Assembly (NCBI RefSeq): GCF_037023725.1
Contig: NZ_CP146077.1
Coordinates: 1,339,001 to 1,403,000, forward strand
Reading direction: 5' to 3'
From: Pseudomonas bubulae
Lineage (GTDB): Bacteria; Pseudomonadota; Gammaproteobacteria; Pseudomonadales; Pseudomonadaceae
DNA: 64,000 nucleotides
Made by a program: the position numbers and the translations under genes. Below are positions 29,148 to 38,006 of the stretch, one piece after another. A model generated the notes under the pieces. It was not told the DNA's origin and did not search any database. It was given only the letters and a program-made list of their open reading frames with translations. Within the stretch, counting starts at the first letter, position 1; each line of letters begins with the position of its first letter.

Positions 29148-30476
29148 TCAGTTCAGCAGCGAGCCCCGCAACGAGTGCGGCTGGGCCGCATCAATATGCA
29201 CATCGGCGAATTGCCCGATCAACTGCGGGTTGTCGCAGCGGAAGTTGACGATGCGGTTGTTCTCGGTCCGGCCCTGCAACTCGCCCGGGTCTTTTTTCGA
29301 GTAGTCGGTTACCAGGATCCGCTGGGTCGACCCTACCATCTGGCGGCTGATCTCGAAGCCCTGTTGGTTGAGACGATGTTGCAGCGCGTTCAGACGCTCT
29401 TTCTTGCGCTCTTCCGGGGTGTCGTCCGTCAGGTCTGCTGCCGGGGTGCCCGGGCGCTGGCTGTAGACAAAAGAGTAGGAAAAGTCGAAACCCACGTCTT
29501 CGATCAGCTTCATGGTCTGTTCGAAGTCTTTTTCGGTTTCGCCCGGGAAGCCGACAATAAAGTCGGAGCTGATGCAGATACCCGGTACGGCAGCGCGCAG
29601 TTTGCGCAGCTTGGATTTGTACTCCAGCGCCGTGTGATTGCGTTTCATCGCCGACAGAATGCGGTCGGAGCCCGATTGCACCGGCAGATGCAGGTGCTTG
29701 ACCAGTTCCGGGACTTCGGCGTGGGCCTGGATCAGGCTGTCGGAAAACTCCAGCGGGTGGGAGGTGGTGTAGCGGATACGCTCGATACCGTCGATCGCCG
29801 CCACCACACGGATCAGCTCGGCAAGGTCGGCGAGGCGGCCACCTTCGGTCAGGCCGCGATAGCCGTTGACGTTCTGGCCAAGCAGGGTCACTTCACGCAC
29901 GCCGTTTTCAGCCAGGTGGATCACCTCGGCCAATACATCATCGAAGGGCCGGCTGACTTCTTCGCCGCGGGTGTAAGGCACCACGCAGAACGTGCAGTAC
30001 TTGCTGCAACCTTCCATGACCGACACGTAGGCGCTTGGGCCGTCGATGCGAGGCTCTGGCAGGTGATCGAATTTCTCGATTTCAGGGAATGACACATCAA
30101 CCTGCGGCAGTTTGGTGATGCGCGCGGCGTCAATCATTTCCGGCAGGCGGTGCAGGGTTTGCGGGCCGAATACCACGTCCACATACGGGGCGCGATCGCG
30201 GATCGCCGCGCCTTCCTGGCTGGCCACGCAACCGCCCACGGCGATAACCATGTCGGGGTTGGCCAGTTTCAGTTCGCGCCAGCGACCCAGTTGGGAGTAC
30301 ACGCGGTCCTGGGCACGTTCACGGATTGAACAGGTATTCAGCAGGATGACATCAGCGTCTTCGGCGCGCGCTGTGACTTCCAGGGCCTGATGTTCACCCA
30401 GCAGGTCGACCATGCGCGAGCTGTCGTACTCATTCATCTGGCAACCGTGGGTTTCGATGTAAAGCTTCTTGGCCAT
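29148..30476 (-). CDS. miaB: tRNA-2-methylthio-N6-dimethylallyladenosine synthase
   Basis: 442 residues. The N-terminal MTTase domain has three cluster Cys (C12, C49, C83), the radical-SAM motif is C157, C161, C164 (CSKYCTFC), and a C-terminal TRAM domain follows. It thiomethylates i6A37 in tRNAs reading UNN codons. Confidence 0.97.
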   Translation of the reverse strand: MAKKLYIETHGCQMNEYDSSRMVDLLGEHQALEVTARAEDADVILLNTCSIRERAQDRVYSQLGRWRELKLANPDMVIAVGGCVASQEGAAIRDRAPYVDVVFGPQTLHRLPEMIDAARITKLPQVDVSFPEIEKFDHLPEPRIDGPSAYVSVMEGCSKYCTFCVVPYTRGEEVSRPFDDVLAEVIHLAENGVREVTLLGQNVNGYRGLTEGGRLADLAELIRVVAAIDGIERIRYTTSHPLEFSDSLIQAHAEVPELVKHLHLPVQSGSDRILSAMKRNHTALEYKSKLRKLRAAVPGICISSDFIVGFPGETEKDFEQTMKLIEDVGFDFSYSFVYSQRPGTPAADLTDDTPEERKKERLNALQHRLNQQGFEISRQMVGSTQRILVTDYSKKDPGELQGRTENNRIVNFRCDNPQLIGQFADVHIDAAQPHSLRGSLLN

Positions 30477-30558
30477 GGGTGTTCATCAAGTGGTTCAAAG
30501 AACCGCACATTATAGGGGTCATAGCCGTTGCTTCCTAGCGTTGTGCGTCTGATGGCTA

Positions 30559-30567
30559 TGCTATAGT
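30559..30567 (+). promoter_or_regulatory. Candidate extended -10 promoter for the DUF1820 gene
   Basis: TGCTATAGT, an extended -10 element, lies 41 bp before the start codon in the divergent miaB/DUF1820 space. A TTGTGC 15 bp upstream could serve as a weak -35. Confidence 0.4.
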
Positions 30568-30608
30568 TCGCGCCCTCTTTTTTACCTTCAGATGCTTACC
30601 CGCCCACC

Positions 30609-30935
30609 ATGACCAAACGTGAAGCTCCAATCTACAAGGTGATTTTCCTCAACCAGGGCCAGGTGTTCGAAATGTACGCCAAGCAGATCTATCAAAGTGA
30701 TCTGTGGGGGTTTCTGGAAGTAGAGGAATTCGTCTTCGGTGAGCGCACACAAATGGTTGTCGACCCCAGCGAAGAAAAGCTCAAGGCTCAGTTTGAAGGT
30801 GTGGTGCGCAGCTTTGTGCCGATGCACTCGATTGTCCGTATCGATGAGGTTGAGCGGCTGGGCACGCCTAAAATCAGTGAAGCCCGTGGTGTCAGCAATG
30901 TGATGCCGTTTCCGTTTCCGATGCCGGACAAGTAA
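30609..30935 (+). CDS. DUF1820 family protein
   Basis: 108 residues matching the DUF1820 pattern (PIYKVIFLNQGQVFEMYAKQ, FGERTQMVVDPSEEKLK, a Pro-rich MPFPFPMP end). Cytoplasmic, no known reaction, restricted mainly to gammaproteobacteria. Divergent from miaB. Confidence 0.85.
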   Translation: MTKREAPIYKVIFLNQGQVFEMYAKQIYQSDLWGFLEVEEFVFGERTQMVVDPSEEKLKAQFEGVVRSFVPMHSIVRIDEVERLGTPKISEARGVSNVMPFPFPMPDK

Positions 30936-30970
30936 GGGCTTTTCTTTCCCTTCCCGCGCTCGCAATCCCT

Positions 30971-32089
30971 TCATGGCGACAGCAAGTCCCCTTGTCGATA
31001 CGCCTGCGCCCCGGCGACATGGGCAATGGTCATTCCCGCAGTCGCCATGCGCCGCAATGAGCGGACATAGAGCAAGCCTTCGCGTTGACAGACCACTGGA
31101 GTAATACGGTCCGTGATGGGGTCAATGATGTCTGCCACCACAGCCCCCGCCTGCAGGTAGTCACCCACTTGCGCATAAAACACCAGCAAACCCCCCGTGG
31201 GGCTGTTCAACGGCTCGACGCCCGCTAGCGGGGTCGGCGGGTTGAGCAATGCCGGAAGTGCTTTTGGCTGCCCTTCGACTGCACCCGCATGGATCAAGTA
31301 GTCGATCAGCGCCTGGCTATCGTCACGCGCCAGTTCGTGGGTCACATCCGCCACCCCTCGCAGCTCAACGGTCACGGCAAAGCTGCAGCACGCCAGGGGG
31401 AAGCGTGGCGCAAAGCGCGCTTGCATCTGCGCCCAGAACAGGGTGAACCATTCATCGAAGGACTGCCCGCCCGACTCGGTGGCCATAAAGCAGGCTCGGG
31501 CCCCCAGGTAACGGGCCAGGGGCTCTACCTGCGGCCAGAAGGCCGGGGCCAGGTACAGGTGCTGCACGGCTTCGAAGTCGCAGTGCAGGTCCAGGACCAT
31601 ATCGGCATCGCACGCCAGGGTCTGCAGGGTCTGACGCAGGGCCTGCACGTGGGTCAGCGGCTGCGTGGCGACCAGGACACGGCGCAAGGCCGAGCGGATC
31701 AGTTGCGTATTGTGCTCTGGATCCTGGGTCAACTGGCCCTCGACACTATCGCCCACCTCCTGACTGACATCCACAAAGAAGCGGTTGAAATTCTGTCGGC
31801 TTTCGTTATCAAAACGCCCCTGGGGCACGTCCATCAGCACCTGCTCCAGCCCCGCGGGGTTGGCCACGGGCACCAGCACTATGTGCTTGCGCAACAGGCC
31901 GGCCTGCTCGAGCTCCAGCATGCGCTGCTTGAGATGCCAGATTACCAGCATGCCCGGCAGCTCGTCCGCGTGCAGCGACGCCTGGATATAGATTTTCCCG
32001 TGCTCTGGCGCTGGTCCGTAATGAAAACTATGGATTTGCCGACAGGTGCCCGGTACGGCGGCCAGCACATCATGACGTTGGTGGTGCAT
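30971..32089 (-). CDS. Succinylglutamate desuccinylase/aspartoacylase family deacylase
   Basis: 372 residues. The zinc-carboxypeptidase-like site appears as SLHADELPGM (His and Glu ligands) and LDLHCDFEAVQHLY (second His), with an acidic Glu further on (VTVELRG). The family hydrolyses N-acyl amino acids (AstE, AspA, DoeB). The start at 32089 has AGGAGAA directly upstream; the longer frame enters the permease gene. It is the last gene of a leftward five-gene amine cluster, 10 bases from the permease stop, so it may remove an acyl group from the imported or oxidised compound. Confidence 0.82.
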   Translation of the reverse strand: MHHQRHDVLAAVPGTCRQIHSFHYGPAPEHGKIYIQASLHADELPGMLVIWHLKQRMLELEQAGLLRKHIVLVPVANPAGLEQVLMDVPQGRFDNESRQNFNRFFVDVSQEVGDSVEGQLTQDPEHNTQLIRSALRRVLVATQPLTHVQALRQTLQTLACDADMVLDLHCDFEAVQHLYLAPAFWPQVEPLARYLGARACFMATESGGQSFDEWFTLFWAQMQARFAPRFPLACCSFAVTVELRGVADVTHELARDDSQALIDYLIHAGAVEGQPKALPALLNPPTPLAGVEPLNSPTGGLLVFYAQVGDYLQAGAVVADIIDPITDRITPVVCQREGLLYVRSLRRMATAGMTIAHVAGAQAYRQGDLLSP

Positions 32090-32099
32090 GGGGGTTCTC

Positions 32100-32810
32100 C
32101 TATCGGCGCGGGCCGAGAAATGCCAGCCAGCGCCGCTCGGCCAGGCGAAACAGGCCCACCAGGGCAAAGGTGGCGATAAGGTACAGCCCGGCAGCGATGA
32201 CAAACGAAGGGAAGGTCTGAAGGGTGGCCGCGTTGGCATCCCGGGCGACTTTGAGAATGTCAGGGACCGTGGCGGTGAAGGCCAGGGTGGTGGAGTGCAG
32301 CAACAGGATCACTTCGTTGCTGTAAACCGGCAAGGCGCGGCGCAGTGCCTGGGGCATGACGACGCGGCAGTAGAGCTTCCAGCCATTGAAGCCATACGCC
32401 CGGGCAGCTTGTACCTCCCCCCGGGCGATTGAACGGATCGCACCGGCGAAGATTTCCGTGGTGTAGGCGCACGTATTGAGGGTGAAGGCCAGCAGGGTGC
32501 AGTTGATGGCATCGCGAAAAAATGCGCCCAGCAACGGCTGCGACTGAACGGCGGCAAGGCTGTAGATGCCCGAGTAGCAGATCAACAGCTGGATATACAG
32601 CGGCGTGCCGCGAAACAGGTAAGTAAAGCCATGCACCGGCCAGCGCACCCAGCGGTTTTCAGAAACCCGGGCAATGGCCAGCGGGATCGAGAGTACAAAA
32701 CCCATGCCGATGGAAGCAGTGGTCAGCCACAAGGTCATGGCCAGACCGCTGATCTGCTGGCCATCGCTATACAAAAAAGGCTGCCAATACGACAGCAATA
32801 CTTCGATCAT
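32100..32810 (-). CDS. ABC permease, HisM-type (polar amino acid family)
   Basis: 236 residues, about five transmembrane helices, His/Glu/Gln/Arg/opine TM1 family. The EAA loop is visible as GEVQAARAYGFNGWKLYCRVVMPQALRRALP, the ATPase contact site. Overlaps the upstream permease by 4 bp. Forms the heterodimeric channel with the next protein. Confidence 0.92.
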   Translation of the reverse strand: MIEVLLSYWQPFLYSDGQQISGLAMTLWLTTASIGMGFVLSIPLAIARVSENRWVRWPVHGFTYLFRGTPLYIQLLICYSGIYSLAAVQSQPLLGAFFRDAINCTLLAFTLNTCAYTTEIFAGAIRSIARGEVQAARAYGFNGWKLYCRVVMPQALRRALPVYSNEVILLLHSTTLAFTATVPDILKVARDANAATLQTFPSFVIAAGLYLIATFALVGLFRLAERRWLAFLGPRR

Positions 32811-33499
32811 CGCGCACCCCGCTCGAACCCCACGGCGAAGCGCCGCTCAAGCCTGTGCAATACGCTGTTGGAGGCAACGGCTATCAGCAGGTAGATCACT
32901 GCCGCCAGCACCAGGAAGTTAAACAGTTGAAAACTGCTTTTTCCCGCGTCGCTGGCTGCCTTTACCAGCTCGGCCAGGCCGATGATCGACACCAGCGAGG
33001 TTGCCTTGAGCAGCACCAGCCAGTTGTTGCCCAACCCCGGCAGCGCAAAGCGCATCATCTGCGGGAACAGCACACGACAAAAACACTGCATCGGGCTCAG
33101 GCCGTAGGCCCTGGCAGCCTCAATCTGCCCAAAGGGCACTGCGAGAATGGCGCCGCGCAAGGTTTCAGTGAAGTAAGCACCGTAGATAAAGCCCAGGGTC
33201 ATCACCCCGGCAGTGAAGGCATCTATCTCTATATAGGCCCAGCCCAGCCTGTCCGTGAGTTGGCCGAGCCAGGTTTGCAGGCCGTAGAAGATCAGCAGCA
33301 TCAGCACAAGGTCGGGCACGCCGCGGATCAGGGTGGTGTAAAGCCGGGCCATCCATCGCGCCGCACGGCTTGTGGATAACTTGGCTCCTGCGCCCAGCAG
33401 CCCCAGAAACAGGCTCAGCAGCAGTGATATCAGCGCCAGCTTGATCGTCATCCAGGTGCCCAGTGCCAGCAATGGCGCGTAAACCTGAAGGCCGCTCAT
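32807..33499 (-). CDS. ABC permease, HisQ-type (polar amino acid family)
   Basis: 230 residues with five helices and an EAA loop (GQIEAARAYGLSPMQCFCRVLFPQMMRFALPG). Paired with the HisM-type gene (4-bp overlap) and with the solute-binding gene upstream (4-bp overlap). No ATP-binding subunit is encoded in the cluster. Confidence 0.92.
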   Translation of the reverse strand: MSGLQVYAPLLALGTWMTIKLALISLLLSLFLGLLGAGAKLSTSRAARWMARLYTTLIRGVPDLVLMLLIFYGLQTWLGQLTDRLGWAYIEIDAFTAGVMTLGFIYGAYFTETLRGAILAVPFGQIEAARAYGLSPMQCFCRVLFPQMMRFALPGLGNNWLVLLKATSLVSIIGLAELVKAASDAGKSSFQLFNFLVLAAVIYLLIAVASNSVLHRLERRFAVGFERGAR

Positions 33500-34293
33500 T
33501 TATTGCTGTACAGAACAAGATCCCCGAAATACTGCTTTTGCAGCCGTGCGTAGGTGCCATCGGCATGCAGTTGGGCGAGGCCTTTATCGAGCATAGCCTT
33601 GAGTGCTTGATTGCCCTTGAGGATGCCAATGGCGCTGGTGCCCGGCATCAGGTCGCTTTCAATCGCCTTGCCGGCCTCAAAGGCAGCACCCTGGGGAGAG
33701 CGCAAAAAGCCCAGCTCGGCTTGAACCAGATCCTGGAGGGCCGCGTCCAGTCGCCCGACTTGCAGATCAGCGTAGGCCCGATCCTGATCCGGGTATGCCA
33801 CGAGTTTCGCCCCGGCCTTGGCCAGCACCGCCTTGGCATAGACCTCCTGGGTGCTGCCCTGCAGGTAGCCGATGGCTTTGCCTTTTACCGCCTGCAGGCT
33901 GGCATCCAGGCCAGCGCCTTTTTTGAACACCAGCGCATTGGGCGTGGTCATCACCTCGGACGAGAAATCAATGACCCTTTGCCGCGCCGCCGTCACGGCC
34001 ATAGTGGCCAGAATGCCGTCGATCTTGCGAGCATTGAGGCTGGGGATCATGCCGTCAAAATCGATTTCGACCCACTTGCAGCTTGCCTGCACGCGCTCGC
34101 ACAGGGCGTTGCCCAGGTCAATTTCAAAGCCCACCAGTGAGCCGTCGGCACTTTTCGAGGCAAAGGGCGGGTAGGTCGGGTCGGTGCCAAAACGTATGAC
34201 TTGGTAATCCTTGGCCAGCGCCGGGGCAATGACTACGACACAAGCCAGCACGGCCACCACCAGCAGTGCCAGCATCCACAGTATCTTTTTCAT
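33496..34293 (-). CDS. Periplasmic solute-binding protein, cationic amino acid / amine type
   Basis: 265 residues, signal peptide to about residue 27 (ending ALA), then a family-3 binding protein: VIRFGTDPTYPPFASKSADG, LVGFEIDLGNALCERV, a Cys pair (CERVQASC) and the Arg-bearing AARQRVIDFS that grips a carboxylate in relatives. Closest in type to HisJ/ArgT. AAGGA sits before the ATG at 34293; the upstream part of the frame is not needed. Ligand unknown, presumably the substrate or product of the adjacent dehydrogenase. Confidence 0.9.
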   Translation of the reverse strand: MKKILWMLALLVVAVLACVVVIAPALAKDYQVIRFGTDPTYPPFASKSADGSLVGFEIDLGNALCERVQASCKWVEIDFDGMIPSLNARKIDGILATMAVTAARQRVIDFSSEVMTTPNALVFKKGAGLDASLQAVKGKAIGYLQGSTQEVYAKAVLAKAGAKLVAYPDQDRAYADLQVGRLDAALQDLVQAELGFLRSPQGAAFEAGKAIESDLMPGTSAIGILKGNQALKAMLDKGLAQLHADGTYARLQKQYFGDLVLYSNK

Positions 34294-34379
34294 GGGTTGA
34301 TTCCTTATTGTTGTTGTAATAACCGCCCGTCGGGTCGCTATTGCCCGTCGGGCGACAGGTTGACCACTCAAGAAAGAAT

Positions 34380-36434
34380 TCAAGGCGCCGGCCAGTCTTC
34401 CAGCGCCACCAACTCCCGGCGCATGCGAAGCAACCCGGGGGGGGCGTCGAACTCCCGGGCAAAGCGATGCCCGGAGTACACCGCGGCAGCAATTGTGCCC
34501 GGAGCCAGGCAATCACCGATCTGGATCACCTGCTGCACACCCCGGGGCTCCGCCTGCAGGGCGTCGAACAGACCCTGCTCAGGCTCGCGGGAGGTCACCA
34601 GCAGCACCCCTGCGGCAGGAATGAAACGCGGGCGCCCGGTGTAGGTGCACGCTGCCTGTACACCGTACGGCGTGAGGCTGCACAGCGTATGGGAGGTGAT
34701 GATGGTGACATCCAGTTCCAGCAAGCGGCGCTGGATCCGGTGCTGTTCAAGGGTATTGTGGGTCCAGGGGGCAACATCTGCGGCCGGGGTGACATACAGC
34801 ACCTCGACTCCCCGGGCAATCAGGCTCTCGGCCAGTACGCTGCCCATGTAGTAGTGGTCATCGTCGAACACCACCACGGGCGAAGGCAGCACAGCGCCTG
34901 CCATCACATCATCCGGCGTGAATACGGGCAGGTTTTCCAGCCCAGGGAGAGGCTGGCGCAACACACGGCCCAGGCCATCGTTGCGCCAACGCGAACCGGT
35001 GGCGACAAACACGTGGCTGGCTTCAATGTCGAGAACGTCCTGCACTTCAAGGCGGCTTTCACGGTAGATCTCGACATTGCCCAGACGGCTCAAGGCATCC
35101 ACCCTGTAATCGACCACCCGCGACCAGCTCGCCAGCCCCGGTAGCCGGGACTCGCTGGCCACGCGTCCGCCCAGGGTGCGAGTGGCTTCAGCCAGCATCA
35201 CTTCCAGGCCGCGAGCGCCGAGTACCCGGGCACACTCAAGACCGGCAGGGCCTGCGCCGATTACCAGCGCTCGCCCCTCGGCACGCCGGACCGGAACCTG
35301 CTCCGGATGCCAGCCGCGTCGCCATTCCTCGCCCATAGTCGGATTTTGTGTGCAGCGCATTGGCGTGCTGGTGTGATCGCCGCTGACGCAAACATTGCAG
35401 CCGATGCACTCGCGAATTTCGTCGGTGCGCCCCTGGTCGATTTTGTTGGGCAGGAAAGGATCGGCTATAGAAGGGCGGGCCGCGCCGATCAGGTCCAACA
35501 CCCCGCGGCGCACCAGCGAGGCCATGGTATCGGGCGAGGTGAAACGTCCTACACCCACCACCGGCTTGCTGGTCAAGGCCTTGAGCCCGGTGAGGAATGC
35601 CTCCTGATAACCCTCTGGGGCAAACCGCGAGGTCACGCTGTCATTGGCCCAGTCGGCAACGTTGATATCCCAAAGGTCCGGCAGCTCGGCCAGCATGGAA
35701 AACACTTCGACGCCTTCGCTGTCCCGGGTCAGGCCGGCGCAGCCCTGCTGCTCGTCAACGGCCAGGCGCACGGCAACGGCGCAGCGGTCACCGACGGCAT
35801 CCCGGGTGTCTTCTATCAACTCGCGCAGCAGGCGCACACGATTGAACAGCGCTCCGCCATATTCATCCGTGCGGCGATTGTTGCGTTGCGTCAGAAAGTG
35901 GAACGGCAAGCCCAGATCATGGCCAGCGTATACATAAATGATGTCAAACCCTGCATCACGGGCACGCAAGGCCGCAGCCCTGTGCAGCTCGCGCAGTTGC
36001 TTGATGTCGGCGCGGCTCATGGCGCGGGCCTGCACCGGGTCGTAGCCGCGCACGGGGGTATTGGAGGGGGCCCAGGGGATTTCGCGGCTGGTGCGATTGG
36101 GCGCGGAATAGCCATTGAAGGCCAGTTCCACACCCGCCAGGCTACCGTGCCGGTGAACCGCGTCACACATGCGAGCCAGCGCCGGTATGTCGCGCTTGTC
36201 CCACAGGCGTGCTTCGATATAAGGCGAGAATTCGCTCAAGGGGCTGATTTCGCACTCTTCCGTGCAGACAACACCCCACCCGCCCTCGGCCTTTATTGCG
36301 CGCATACGTGCCATAGCCGAAGGATGTACATGCCCCATGCCATTACAGTGCGGTACCTGGTAAAAACGATTGCGCGTACGCACGGGCCCTATCTGGACCG
36401 GCTCAAACAAAATGTCATATCTCGGATCACGCAC
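34380..36434 (-). CDS. Iron-sulfur flavoprotein amine dehydrogenase (trimethylamine/histamine dehydrogenase family)
   Basis: 684 residues. An N-terminal OYE-type TIM barrel with NRFYQVPHC, whose C30 matches the covalent 6-S-cysteinyl-FMN Cys of trimethylamine dehydrogenase (TMADH). Y169 and H172 align with the TMADH catalytic pair, and the [4Fe-4S] Cys are C343, C346, C349 and C361. The C-terminal half is the ADP-binding/FAD-like domain (VIGAGPAGLECARVLGARGLEV). In the TMADH aromatic bowl, Tyr60 is replaced by E60 and the Trp after the cluster by D353, so trimethylamine is unlikely; a charged amine such as histamine or a polyamine fits better (from memory, histamine dehydrogenase also has Asp there). 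First gene of the leftward cluster. Confidence 0.85.
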   Translation of the reverse strand: MRDPRYDILFEPVQIGPVRTRNRFYQVPHCNGMGHVHPSAMARMRAIKAEGGWGVVCTEECEISPLSEFSPYIEARLWDKRDIPALARMCDAVHRHGSLAGVELAFNGYSAPNRTSREIPWAPSNTPVRGYDPVQARAMSRADIKQLRELHRAAALRARDAGFDIIYVYAGHDLGLPFHFLTQRNNRRTDEYGGALFNRVRLLRELIEDTRDAVGDRCAVAVRLAVDEQQGCAGLTRDSEGVEVFSMLAELPDLWDINVADWANDSVTSRFAPEGYQEAFLTGLKALTSKPVVGVGRFTSPDTMASLVRRGVLDLIGAARPSIADPFLPNKIDQGRTDEIRECIGCNVCVSGDHTSTPMRCTQNPTMGEEWRRGWHPEQVPVRRAEGRALVIGAGPAGLECARVLGARGLEVMLAEATRTLGGRVASESRLPGLASWSRVVDYRVDALSRLGNVEIYRESRLEVQDVLDIEASHVFVATGSRWRNDGLGRVLRQPLPGLENLPVFTPDDVMAGAVLPSPVVVFDDDHYYMGSVLAESLIARGVEVLYVTPAADVAPWTHNTLEQHRIQRRLLELDVTIITSHTLCSLTPYGVQAACTYTGRPRFIPAAGVLLVTSREPEQGLFDALQAEPRGVQQVIQIGDCLAPGTIAAAVYSGHRFAREFDAPPGLLRMRRELVALEDWPAP

Positions 36435-36955
36435 AGGTATTCCCCCGTGCCCAAATAGATCGACGCATTTGATACAAAAACAAAGAACAGCGCGTCAATC
36501 AAATGAGCACACTATTGCCACGTTTAAAGAGTGAACTGCGTGATGACACGCCAATAGCTACTGCGCAGCGCAAGACCGTGGGCAGCGAGAGGAAATCATG
36601 AGTTGTTTCTTGTAACGGGTCAAACCCGTTAAATCGAGGGTCGCGGCCTATCATCATATTCTGTTCAAGGCTCTAAGACAGGGCTTTGAACAATGATGGG
36701 CATAATAATCATGGGTGAAAACAACGTAATCAAGTTAACTTAAGCTTAAGTAAGGTTAATCTTTATTTGGCGTAAGAATAATTACCTAGATATATATTTA
36801 ACAGCTTCAAGCTGCAGCGCTCAGCCCATGAATCACCCCGTGTGCATAATGCATAAGACGAGGTTGGTCTTCACGTAGCGTTTGAGGTTGTGCAGGCGCA
36901 GCATTAAGTTGAGTTGGGTAAAAAATGTTTTCGGTGCAGGGTTAAGTGATGCGCT
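36435..36955. other. AT-rich regulatory and decayed region upstream of the amine cluster
   Basis: About 520 bp without a convincing gene. It holds a perfect TAACGGGT-CAA-ACCCGTTA inverted repeat (36613-36631) and a 14-bp palindrome at 36738-36751. The minus strand of about 36840-36925 reads a short open segment (LNLMLRLHNLKRYVKTN) that looks like the tail of a lost gene. Base composition is clearly lower in GC than the flanks. Confidence 0.5.
36613..36631. promoter_or_regulatory. Candidate operator palindrome
   Basis: TAACGGGT and ACCCGTTA, perfect 8-bp arms with a 3-bp CAA spacer, 179 bp upstream of the amine dehydrogenase start. Symmetry and size suit a dimeric repressor or activator, but no regulator gene is adjacent. 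Confidence 0.45.
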
Positions 36956-37249
36956 ATGAAAAATTCATGCGTCGCTCTATTAGTGCCACTCACCATCAGT
37001 CGAGTCATGCCCTATTACGGAATAACATTCTTGCGGACTTTGGTGGCTCACAAGCACGCGAGTGACCTGGCGTTGATTTCGTATGTGCTGGCGATTTTTT
37101 CTGTAGTGGCCGTGATGCTTTCAATGTCATTGGGGGCGACGGGTAATTTAATCGCTGAACATTCGGATGACATCCAGGAAAAGCCGTATCCGGCACAGGC
37201 ACGTTGTCGCCAGCAAACCAGTAAGGGTTTGAAATCAGGGCAATGGTGA
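36956..37249 (+). pseudogene. Short membrane-protein ORF, possible MATE-transporter remnant
   Basis: 97 residues; the first ~70 are hydrophobic with two helices (SYVLAIFSVVAVMLSMSLGATG), loosely like the start of a MATE efflux protein, then the frame ends in low-complexity charged residues and overlaps the end of the Sel1 gene. A full transporter would be ~450 residues, so this is more likely a fragment than a working gene. Confidence 0.3.
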
Positions 37250-37783
37250 AAACGGCGAGCGGGCGTCGGTAGATTGCAGCTCCTGCAAATACTTGCGGAA
37301 GATCTGTCCGAGTATCTGGGTAGCCGTTTCGAGCTGGTCGCGCGGCATTTGCTCGGCCACCATGTCGGCGGTGTCCAGGGCGTCTTCGGCGCCGTTGACC
37401 GCAGCCATTTTCAGCACGATATAGGCCTGAATGTTGTTGGCCGGCACGCCTTCGCCTTTGAAAAACATGGTGCCGAGCTGGAACTGGGCCATGGCGTGGC
37501 CTTGCAGCGAGGCTTTTTCGAAGTAGCTCAGCGCCTTGTTGAAGTCTTGCGGGGTGTTTTTACCGTCGTAATAGAACTCGCCCAACTCGTATTCGGCTTC
37601 TGCATCCCCGGCTTTTGCCGCCTCTTCACAGGCTGCAAGCGCCTCGGCGAGGTCCTCAGGCTGAGTATTGAGGGTGCAGCGACCCATCGCTGGGATCAAC
37701 AACGAGTTACCGCCTGCCTGGGCAAGCAACGGCTGTAGGAGCAACAGGCAGCCCAGTGCAAGGGCGCGGCCGGTGCGGTTCAT
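37235..37783 (-). CDS. Sel1-repeat (TPR-like) exported protein
   Basis: 182 residues. A signal peptide ends LAQA; then three Sel1-like repeats (AKAGDAEAEYELGEFYYDGKNTPQD, FNKALSYFEKASLQGHAMAQFQLGTMFFKGEG, NNIQAYIVLKMAAV). Such repeats bind partner proteins in the periplasm. The start at 37783 has GAGGTA eleven bases upstream. Sits downstream of hemL in the same direction, but after a strong terminator, so it has its own promoter in the 220-bp gap. Confidence 0.82.
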   Translation of the reverse strand: MNRTGRALALGCLLLLQPLLAQAGGNSLLIPAMGRCTLNTQPEDLAEALAACEEAAKAGDAEAEYELGEFYYDGKNTPQDFNKALSYFEKASLQGHAMAQFQLGTMFFKGEGVPANNIQAYIVLKMAAVNGAEDALDTADMVAEQMPRDQLETATQILGQIFRKYLQELQSTDARSPFSPLP

Positions 37784-37970
37784 GGGAATCGACGTACCTC
37801 TGGATGACGGGTTAACCCGATCATGGGATGTATAGGCGCGCATTATGAAATAAGCAGAGGCAACCTTACAAAGTCTTTACTCGTTTTTCTGCTGCCTGAG
37901 CGCGATATCCATTGATTTAAGACGATTATGGACGGGTGGGCTAAAAGATCTGCTCATTACTGGCATAAAA

Positions 37971-38000
37971 AAACGGCAAGGGCGCTCGCCCTTGCCGTTT
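37971..38000 (-). terminator. Strong terminator of hemL
   Basis: AAACGGCAAGGGCG and CGCCCTTGCCGTTT form a perfect 14-bp stem with a 2-nt loop, 6 bases after the hemL stop; on the minus strand it runs into TTTTTTATG. Confidence 0.92.
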
Positions 38001-38006
38001 CTTGGA

